Part shown: positions 49,081-59,900 of the stretch, in pieces | Position numbering within the stretch: the first letter of the stretch is position 1 | Layout of the letters: each line of letters opens with the position of its first letter | Origin: Toxotes chatareus | Lineage: Eukaryota > Chordata > Actinopteri > Toxotidae | NCBI GenBank assembly: GCA_016801885.1 | Contig: CM028891.1 | Location: forward strand, 14,181,517-14,245,516 | Direction: 5' to 3' | DNA length: 64,000 nt | The notes under the pieces: model-generated | What the model saw: only the letters and a program-made list of their open reading frames with translations | Told to the model about the DNA's origin: nothing | Database searches by the model: none | Position numbers and translations under genes: made by a program

Positions 49081-50779
49081 ATGAGAGCTCTTACACTACT
49101 CTGCTTGGTGGGACTGATCCTCGCAGCCTCGGTAAGATCAGTGCAGTAAGACTGATGGATTTTCTGAGATTTACTGATAGTGATTAAAAATAATTAACAC
49201 TGCCATTGCTCTGTAGGTTTTATGTGTAATGTTCTGATGTAGTACTCTGGCTCTGACCCGCTAAATGAACACATTGTACATTTTAGCTCTATTGTTCAAA
49301 TAATAAATAAGTGTTAAACACAGGTTGTGGAGCCAGAATTAATATTTAAACTTGACTTAAACTGACTTAAATGAAGAATTTAGATGTGCATATATTTTTT
49401 TGCCCCCAAGAATCAGTGAATAAACTGGAACATGTATGGTGCTGGTGCTGTCTCCATGAAACAGGGTTATTGATTGTTTGTTTGCTCTCAAAAGTCTAAT
49501 GTCAATGACACATCAGAAACAGAGCAAACAAACAGGCAAAAGGATATTATGCAAGCACCCCGTGGCTTATGCCGTGTCATTGGTTTAGGATTGTAATTTG
49601 TTTTTAATTCAAGTGCTATACATTTTCATTTCAGGGGCCTAAGGTGGACACAGCGCCGACTGAAGTGCCAGCTAAGGTTGTAGGTACAATTTATTATTGG
49701 CCCAGCAAGGTCTGACAAATTTAGTCTCTTTCAAGTTTATTTAAAAGTTAATGATTTAAAGCAAAAATAAAAGCTAAAAACATTGTATAGTTCCTGGCAG
49801 CCAGGAAATATCTGTGAGATGAAATACCTTTAAAGAACCAGCTTGCTTTTGGCAAACAGGTGGAACAAAAGCCAACGTTTCCCCCCTGGAGTTTCCACTG
49901 GCTGTGCTCAGTGACCGGAATAAATCATGTTTAATGTTCAGGAAATAAACTAAGTGAGAAAATGCAGAAGAATAGTCATTTACGGCAACATATCACAAGC
50001 TGCACTGGTCCAAAGTAATTTACCTGGATGCACAGGTGAGATGATTGTTGCTACTAGCTGGGCTAACTTCACCACAACAAGCTCCACAACCAGCCTTGGT
50101 ACAAGTTATCCTTTGACTTTAGTGCCTCTAGCGTCCTCCTCAGCGTTGCAGTTGTCTGTTTCTTAATTTGCTTTATTTCACAATATGTTTATCAACGGTG
50201 CTGTTTTTCAGACACCCAAGGTTTGTTGAATGTTGTCAACCGGAGCCGTTTCTGAATGGCTCACTGCTGCCGCCCTGTGGCTGGCGAGAGTGAAAGCAGA
50301 GGGACCTGAATATTTTTTTGACAATTTATAGGCAAAACTTTTTATGAACTGGTCCAGAGGATAACAGTCAGATTAACTGATCTGATCTACATTCAATATT
50401 ATTTAGGATAGATAGAATGATTATATGTTTTGGAAGAATATATTTCAAATTTATCTGCATATTTACAACAATGTACCATTGTAAGTTTCTGAAATTATTT
50501 TCTCTTTCCCCTAAGGGCGGCATTGTTTGGCACCCTCTCATAAATACTGGCGGTTTTGGGTCCTCATTAAACAGCAACAATGAAAACAAGGCAAGAAACT
50601 ATTCTGCACTCACCACATTTAGTATTTTTTTCAAAAAGAAAAACAACTGAACAACAGCCTTGAAAACTGCATGTTTTAAGAAGAGAGCACTGGCAATGAA
50701 TTATAAATATTTCATTTTCCTTTTAAGCTGTATATTTTAAATGTTGGTCATTGTGTCTTTTCAGGAGAATAAACAATGA
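49081..50779 (+). CDS. small secreted protein, tandem family member 4
   Basis: Exons 49081-49131, 49635-49679, 50516-50590 and 50765-50779, all phase 0, encode 61 residues. Signal peptide MRALTLLCLVGLILAAS; mature part GPKVDTAPTEVPAKV, GGIVWHPLINTGGFGSSLNS, NNENK and ENKQ. Exon 2 uses the donor gtaggt, aligned with that of member 3, and retains eight more codons. Exon 3 again has a GC donor (aag|gcaaga). Poly(A) signal AATAAA at 50868-50873. The mature peptide is about 44 residues, without Cys, Asn/Gly-rich and ending in charged NENKENK. A secreted peptide, matrix or mucosal role is possible, but nothing in the sequence decides. Confidence 0.6.
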
Positions 50780-50963
50780 AAGAAGACACACAGCAGAGGG
50801 GCTCGACAAACGTCAGAAATGACCATTTAATCACTTTGCCTTTTTAGCTCAGTTACTGCATCCTTCAAATAAACATTTTAAGTTTGCTGTGTGAGAAAAC
50901 TTTCTTGTCTTTGTTAATGTGCTTGGTAGAAGGTTATTTGGATTGTCTTCATACCAAAAATGA

Positions 50964-53900
50964 ATGTCGTCAAAATCGGCCAAAAAAAGTCATACTTTTT
51001 TTTGGCCTCAAAATGTCATAAAAAACGTCATAATATGTCGTCAAAATCGGCCAAAAAAAGTCATACTTTTTTTTGGCCTCAAAATGTCATAAAAATGGTC
51101 ATAGTAAAATAAGGCGTCAAAATCGGCCAAAAAAAGTCCAACTTTTTTTTGGCCTAAAAATGTCATAAAAAACGTCATAGTATAGTAAGGCGTCAAAATC
51201 GGCCAAAAAAAGTCATACTTTTTTTTGGCCTCAAAATGTCATAAAAATGGTCATAGTATAGTAAGACGTCAAAATCGGCCAAAAAAAGTCATAGTTTTTT
51301 TGGCCTCAAAATGTCATAAAAAACGTCATACCGCGGTATGTCGTCAAAATCGGCCAAAAAAAGTCATACTTTTTTTTGGCTTCAAAATGTCATAAAAAAC
51401 GTCATAGTATAGTAAGACGTCAAAAATGGCCAAAAAAAGTCATACTTTTCTTTGGCCTCAAAATGTCAAAAAAATGGTCATAGTATAGTAAGGCGTCAAA
51501 ATCGGCCAAAAAAAGTCATTCTTTTTTTTGGCCTCAAAATGTCATAAAAAACGTCATAGTATAGTAAGGCGTCAAAATCGGCCAAAAAAAGTCATACTTT
51601 TTTTTTTGGCCTCAAAAAAATCATAAAAAAGCGTCATACCATAGTATAGGCGTCAAAATCGGCCAAAAAAAGTCATACTTTTTTTTGGCCTCAAAATGTC
51701 ATAAAAAAGGTCATAGTATAGTAAGGCGTCAAAATCGGCCAAAAAAAGTCATACTTTTTTTTGGCCTCAAAATGTCATAAAAATGGTCATAGTATAGTAA
51801 GGCGTCAAAATCGGCCAAAAAAGTCATAGTTTTTTTGGCCTCAAAATGTCATAAAAAACGTCATACGGCGGTATGTCGTCAAAATCGGCCAAAAAAAGTC
51901 ATACTTTTATTTGGCCTCAAAATGTCATAAAAGCGTCATAGTATAGTATAGTAAAGTCAAAATCGGACAAAAAAGTCATACTTTTTTTTGGCCTCAAAAT
52001 GTCAAAAAAATGGTCATAGTATAGTATAGTAAGGCGTCAAAATCGCCAAAAAAGTCATTCTTTTTTTGGCCTCAAAATCATCATAAAATGGTCATAGTAG
52101 TATATAAGGCGTCAAAATCGGCCAAAAAAAGTCACTTTTTTTTTTGGCCTCAAAAAATCATCATAAAATGGTCATAGTATAGTATATAAGCGTCAAAATC
52201 GGCCAAAAAAAAGTCATATTTTTTTTTTGGCCAAAAAATCATAAAAAAGCGTCATATAGTATAGTGTCGTCAAAATCGGCCAAAAAAGTCATTTTTTTTT
52301 TGGCCTCAAAATATCATAAAAAGCGTCATAGTATGGTAAGGCGTCAAAATCGCCAAAAAAGTCATACTTTTTTTGGCCTCAAAATGTCATCAAAAAATGG
52401 TCATAGTATAATAAAGGCGTCAAAATCGCCAAAAAAAGTCATTTTTTTTTGGCCTCAAAATGTCATAAAAAACGTCGTAGTATAGTATAGTCGGCAAAAA
52501 GGCGTCAACTTTTTTTTTCGGCAAAAAAAAACGCGTCATACTTTTTTCAAAACTTTTTGTCCTAAAAATGGTCAAAATGTCATAGTATAGTCATAAAATA
52601 GTCAAAAAAGCCGGCCAAAAAAGTCATATTTTTTTGGCCTCAAAATATCATCAAAATGGTCATAGTATAGTAAAGGCGTCAAAAAAAAAAAAGTCATACT
52701 TTTTTTTTTGGCTCAAAATGTCATAAAAAACGTCATAGTATAGTAAATAGGCGTCAAAATCGGCCAAAAAAGTCATTTTTTTTTGGCCTCAAAAATCATA
52801 AAAAAACGTCATAGTATAGTATGGCGTCAAAATCGCCAAAAAAAGTCATACTTTTTTTTGGCCTCAAAATGTCATAAAATGCGTCATATAGTATAGTATA
52901 GGCGTCAAAATCGCCACAAAAGTCATACTTTTTTTTGGCCTCAAAATGTCATAAAAAAATGGTCATAGTATAGTATAGGCGTCAAAATCGGCCAAAAAAG
53001 TCAACATTTTTTTGGCCTCAAAATGTCATAAAAATGGTCATAGTATAGTAAGGCGTCAAAATCGGCCAAAAAAGTCATATTTTTTTTTGGCCTCAAAATG
53101 TCATAAAATGGTCATAGTATAGTAAAGGCGTCAAAATCGGCCAAAAAAGTCATATTTTTTTTTGGCCTCAAAAAATCATAAAAAATGGTCATAGTAAGCA
53201 TAGTATAAAAAAGCGTCAAAATCGGCCAAAAAAAAAGTCATAGTTTTTTTTTTGGCCTCAAAATGTCATAAAAAACGTCATAGTATAGCGGTCAATCGCA
53301 AAATCGTCAAACTTTTTTTTGGCCTCAAAATGTCAAAAAAAGTCATATATAGTTTTTTTTGCCAAAAAAGTCACTTTTTTTTGTCATCAAAATGTCATAA
53401 AAAATGGTATAGTATAGTAAGCGTCAAAATCGGCCAAAAAAAAAGTCATACTTTTTTTTTGGCCTCAAAATGTCATAAAAATGGTCATAGTATAGTAAGG
53501 CGTCAAAATCGGCAAAAAAATTTTTTTTGGCCTCAAAATGTCATAAAATGGTCGTCATATAGTTGTTTTCAAATTGGCAAAAAACTTTTTGGCCTCATCA
53601 TCAAAATGGTCATAGTAGTAGTAGTATAAGGCGTCAAAATCGCCAAAAAAAGTCATTTTTTTTTTGGCCTCAAAAATCATAAAAACGTCATCATAGTATA
53701 GTATAGTATGTCAAAAAAATCGGCCAAAAAAGTCACTTTTTTTTTTGGCCTCAAAATGTCATAAAAAACGTCATAGTATAGTAGGCGTCAAAATCGGCCA
53801 AAAAAGTCATTTTTTTTTTTGGCCTCAAAATGTCAAAAAATGGTCATAGTATAGTAAGGCGTCAAAATCGGCCAAAAAAGTCATTTTTTTTTTGGCCTCA

Positions 53901-56900
53901 AAATCATCATAAAAACGTCATAGTATAGTATAGCGTCAAAATCGGCCAAAAAAGTCATAATTTTTTTTTGGCCTCATAAAAATGTCATAAAAATGGTCAT
54001 AGTATAGTAAGGCGTCAAAATCGGCCAAAAAAGTCATACTTTTTAAAACTTTTTTGGCCTCAAAATGTCATAAAAAACGTCATAGTATAGTAAAGGCGTC
54101 AAAATCGCCAAAAAAGTCATATTTTTTTTTTGGCCTCAAATGTCATGTCATAAAAAACGTCATAGTATAGTTTGGTCGTCATAAAAAAAGTCAAAAAAGT
54201 CATACTTTTTTTTTTTGGCCTCAAAATGTCATAAAAAATGTCATAGTATGTAAATGCGTCAAAAAATCGCCAAAAAGTCATAGTTTAGTTTGGCGTCAAA
54301 ATCATAAAAAAAGTCATACATTTTTTTTGGCCTCAAAATGTCATAAAAACGTCATAGTATAGTAAAGCGTCAAAATCGCCAAAAAAGTCATACTTTTTTT
54401 GGCCTCAAAAATCATAAAAAGCGTCATAGTATAGTAAAAATCAAAATCGCCAAAAAAAAAGTCATACTTTTTTTTGGCCTCAAAATGTCATAAAAGCGTC
54501 ATAGTATAGTAAGGCGTCAAAATCGCCATAAAAAAGTCATAGTTTTTTTTTTTGGCCTCAAAATGTCAAAAAGCGTCATCATATAGTAGTAAAGGCGTCA
54601 AAATCGCCAAAAAAGTCATACTTTTTTTGGCCTCAAAATGTCATAAAAAACGTCATAGTATAGGTATGGCGTCAAAATCGCCAAAAAAAGTCACTTTTTT
54701 TTTGGCCTCAAAATCATAAAAAACGTCATAGTATAGTAAGGCGTCAAAATCGGCCAAAAAAGTCATATTTTTTTTGGCCTCAAAATGTCATAAAAACGGT
54801 CATAGTATAGTAAAGGCGTCAAAATCGGCCAAAAAAGTCATAGTTTTTTTTTTGGCCTCAAAAATCATAAAAACGTCATAGTATAGTAAGTAGTCAAAGT
54901 AAGGCGTCAAAATCGCCAAAAAAAATCATCATTTTTTTTTTTTTTGGCCTCAAAATGTCATAAAAAACGTCATAGTATAGTATAGTCAAAATGGCGTCAA
55001 AATCGGTCATACCAAAAAAGTCATACTTTTTTTGGCCTCAAAATGTCATAAAAAACGTCATAGTATAGTAAGGCGTCTAAATCGGCCAAAAAAAAGTCAT
55101 AGTTTTTTTGGCCTCAAAATGTCATAAAAAACGTCATAGTATAGTAAGGCGTCAAAATCGGCCAAAAAAAGTCATACTTTTTTTTGGCCTCAAAATGTCA
55201 TAAAAAACGTCATAGTATAGTAAGGCGTCAAAATCGAAAAAAAAAAGTCAATTTTTTGGCCTTTTTTTGGCCTCAAAATGTCATAAAAAACGTCATAGTA
55301 TAGTATGGGTCAAAATGTCGTAAAAATCGTCATATATAAGCGTCAAAAAAGCCAAAAACAAAAAGTCATTTTTTTTGGCCTCAAAAATCATAAAAATGGT
55401 CATAGTATAGTATAAGGCGTCAAAAAATCGGCAAAAAAAAGTCATACTTTTTTGGCTCAAAATGTCATAAAAGCGTCATAGTAGTATAGTAGGCGTCAAA
55501 ATCGGCCAAAAAAGTCAAATTTTTTTTTGGCCTCAAAATGTCATAAAAAACGTCATATAGTATAGTAAAGGCGTCAAAATCGCCAAAAAAGTCATATTTT
55601 TTTTTTTTTTTTGGCCTCAAAATGTCAAAAAGCGTCATATATAGTATAGTAAGGCGTCAAAATCGGCCAAAAAAAGTCATACTTTTTTTTTGGCCTCAAA
55701 ATGTCATAAAAACGTCATAGTATAGTAAGGCGTCAAAATCGCCAAAAAAAGTCATTTTTTTGGCCTCAAAATGTCATAAAAATGCGTCATAGTATAGTAA
55801 AGGCGTCAAAATCGGCCAAAAATATTTTTTTGGCCAAAAAAAAAAGTCAAGTTTTTTTTTTTGGCCTCAAAAAAATGTCATAAAAAACGTCATAGTATAG
55901 TATGGCGTCAAAAATCGTCAAAAAAAGTCAAACGGGCAAAAAAAGTTTTTTTTTGGCCTCAAAATGTCATAAAAAACGTCATAGTATAGTAAGGCGTCAA
56001 AATCGAAAAAAAAAGTCATACTTTTTTTGGCCTCAAAAATCATAAAATGCGTCATAAAAAGCGTCAAAAATCGCCAAAAAGTCATACTTTTTTGGCGTCA
56101 AAAATGCCAAAAAAGCGTCATAGTCGGTAGTCGCGTCAAAATTTATATTTTTTTTGGCCTCAAAATGTCATAAAAATGCGTCATAGTATAGTAAGGCGTC
56201 AAAATCGGCCAAAAAAGTCATACATTTTTTTTACTTTTTTTGGCCTCAAAATCATAAAAAACGTCATAGTATAGTAAGGCGTCAAAATCGGCCAAAAAAA
56301 AGTCATTTTTTTTGGCCTCAAAATGTCATAAAAAACGGTCATAGTATAGTAAGGCGTCAAAATCGCCAAAAAAAAGTCATTTTTTTTTGGCCTCAAAATG
56401 TCATAAAAAACGTCATAAAAACGTCATAGTCAAAATAGTAAAAAAAGTCAAAATCGGCCTCAAAAAATCATAAAAAGTCATATAGTATTTTTTTGGCCTC
56501 AAAAAGTCATACTTTTTTTGGCCTCAAAATGTCATAAAAATGGTCATAGTATAGTAAGGCGTCAAAAATCGTCCAAAAAAGTCATACTTTTTTTGGCCTC
56601 AAAATATCAAAAAAGTCGTCATAGTATAGTAAGGCGTCAAAATCGGCCAAAAAAAAGTCATACTTTTTTGGCCTCAAAATAAAATCATAAAGCGTCGTCA
56701 TAGTAGTATAGTAAGTCGTCAAAAATCGCCAAAAAAGTCATTTTTTTTTTTTGGCCTCAAAATGTCATAAAAAGCGTCATAGGTATAGTGGCGTCAAAAT
56801 CGCAAAAAAAAGTCACTTTTTTTTTGGCCTCAAAATGTCATAAAAAACGTCATAGTATAGTAAGGCGTCAAAATCGGCCAAAAGACGTCATACTTTTTTA

Positions 56901-59900
56901 AAACTTTTTTTTGGCCTCAAAATGTCATAAAAAACGTCATAGTATAGTAAGGCGTCAAAATCGGCCAAAAAAAGTCATATTTTTTTTGGCCTCAAAATGT
57001 CATAAAAAACGTCATATATAGTATAGTAAGGCGTCAAAATCGCCAAAAAAGTCAGTCATTTTTTTTGGCCTCAAAATGTCATAAAAAAGCGTCATAGTAT
57101 AGTATAGTAAGGCGTCAAAATCGGCCAAAAAAAAGTCATACTTTTTTTGGCCTCAAAATGTCATCATAAAATGCGTCATAGTATAGTATAGGCGTCAAAA
57201 TCGGCAAAAAAAGTCATATTTTTTTTTTTGGCCTCAAAAATGTCAAAAAACGTCATAGTAAGTCGTCAAAATCGGCCAAAAAGTCATCTTTTTTGGCCTC
57301 AAAAAATCAAAATGGTCATAGTATAGTAGTAAAGCGTAGGTCGTCAAAAAAAAAGTCATATTTTTTTTGGCCTCAAAAATCATCATAAAATGCGTCATAG
57401 TATAGTAAGGCGTCAAAATCGGCCAAAAAAGTCAATTTTTTTTTTTGGCCTCAAAATGTCATAAAAACGTCATAGTATAGTAAAGGCGTCAAAATCGGCC
57501 AAAAAAGTCATACTTTTTTTTGGCCTCAAAATGTCATAAAAAAGCGTCATATAGTATAGTCAAAAAGCCAAAGCGTCAAAATCGGCCTCAAAAAAAAAGT
57601 CATATTTTTTTTGGCCTCAAAATCATAATTTTTTGGCGTCATAGTATAGTAAAGGCGTCAAAATCGGCCAAAAAAAAGTCATACTTTTTTTTGGCCTCAA
57701 AATGTCATCAAAAAACGTCATAGTATAGTATAGTAAAGTCGTCAAAATCGGCCAAAAAAGTCATACTTTTTTGGCCTCAAAATGTCATAAAAAACGTCAT
57801 AGTATAGTAGGCGTCAAAATCGGCAAAAAAAAAGTCATATTTTTTTTTTTTGGCCTCAAAAAATCATCAAAAACGTCATCATAGTATAGTAGGCGTCAAA
57901 AATCCAAAAAAGTCAATTTTTTTTTGGCCTCAAAATGTCATAAAAAACGTCATAGTATATAGGCGTCAAAATCGGCCAAAAAAGTCATTTTTTTTTTTTG
58001 GCCTCAAAATCATCATAAAAACGTCATAGTATAGTAGTAGGCGTCAAAATCGCAAAAAAAAGTCATACTTTTTTTGGCCTCAAAATGTCATATAAAAACG
58101 TCATAGTATAGTAAATGTCGTCAAAATCGGCAAAAAAAAGTCATACTTTTTTTGGCCTCAAAATGTCATAAAAACGTCATAGTATAGTAAGGCGTCAAAA
58201 TCGCCAAAAAATTGGCCTCAAAATGTCATAAAGTCATAGTATAGTTGGGCGTTTTTTGGCCTCAAAAAGTCATAAAAACGTCATAGTCATAGTAATGGTC
58301 ATAGTATAAAATCGTCAAAAAAAACAAAAAAGTCATATTTTTTTGGCCTCAAAATGTCATAAAAACGTCATAGTATAGTAAAGGCGTCAAAATCGCCAAA
58401 AAAAGTCATACTTTTTTTGGCCTCAAAATGTCATAAAAAAGCGTCATAGTATAGTAAGGCGTCAAAATCGGCCAAAAAAAGTCAAATTTTTTTTGGCCTC
58501 AAAATCATAAAATGTCGTCAAAATCGCCATAGTATAGTAAGGCGTCAAAATCGGCCAAAAAAAAGTCATACTTTTTTTTGGCCTCAAAATGTCATAAAAA
58601 TGGCGTCATAGTATAATAAGGCGTCAAAATCGGCCAAAAAAGTCATAATTTTTTTTGGCCTCAAAATGTCATAAAAAACGTCATAGTATAGTAAGGCGTC
58701 AAAATCGGCCAAAAAAAGTCAATTTTTTTTGGCCTCAAAATGTCATAAAAACGTCATAGTATAGTAAGGCGTCAAAATCGGCCAAAAAAAAGTCATTTTT
58801 TTTTGGCCTCAAAATATCATAAAAAAGCGTCATAGTATAGTAAGGCGTCAAAATCGGCAAAAAAAAGTCATTTTTTTTTTTTTTTGGCCTCAAAATGTCA
58901 TATAGTAAAAACGTCAAAAAAAAGTATAGTTTTGGCGTCAAAATCGGCCAAAAAAAGTCATTTTTTTGGCCTCAAAATGTCATAAAAACGTCATAGTATA
59001 GTAAGGCGTCAAAATCGCCAAAAAAAGTCATAATTTTTTTGGCTCAAAAAATGTCATAAAAACGTCATAGTATAGTGTCGTAAAAATCGGTCAAAATAGT
59101 CATCTTTATAGTAAAAAATCATAAAAACGTCATAGTATAATGTCGTCAAAATCACCAAAAAAGTCATACTTTTTTTGGCCTCAAAAAATGTCATAAAAAC
59201 GTCATCATAGTATAGTATGGCGTCAAAATCGCCAAAAAAGTCATACTTTTTTTTTGGCCTCAAAATGTCATAAAAAGCGTCATAGTATAGTAAGGCGTCA
59301 AAATCGGCCAAAAAAAAAGTCATTTTTTTTTGGCCTCAAATGTCATCATAAAACGTCATAGTATAGTATGTAGTCAGGCGTCAAAATCGGCCAAAAAGTC
59401 ATATTTTTTTTGGCCTCAAAATGTCATAAAAAGCGTCATAGTATAGTAAAGGCGTCAAAATCGGCAAAAAAAGTCATTTTTTTTGGCCTCAAAATGTCAT
59501 AAAATGGTCATATAGTATAGTATGGCCTCAAAATCGTCAAAAAAAAAAACGGCCTGGCCTCAAAATAGTCATATATAGTAAAGGCGTCAAAATCGCCCAA
59601 AAAAAGTCATACTTTTTTTTTTTTGGCCTCAAAATGTCATAAAAAACGTCATAGTATAGTATGGCGTCAAAATCGGCCAAAAAAAAGTCATACTTTTTTT
59701 GGCCTCAAAATGTCATAAAAATGGTCATAGTATAGTAAGGCGTCAAAATCGGCCAAAAAAAGTCATTTTTTTTTGGCCTCAAAATGTCATAAAAAAATCA
59801 TCATAAAATCGGCAAAATAGTATAAGGCGTCAAAATCGGCAAAAAAAAAGTCATCATAGTATAGTTTTGGCCAAAAAAAAGTCATACTTTTTTGGCCTCA

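Larger units (their letters stand above)
48609..50960 (+). repeat. duplicated block, copy B (contains small gene 4), cut by the satellite array
   Basis: Homologous to 45991-48292. Homology stops at the shared taccaaaaa, after which the satellite starts. Confidence 0.85.
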
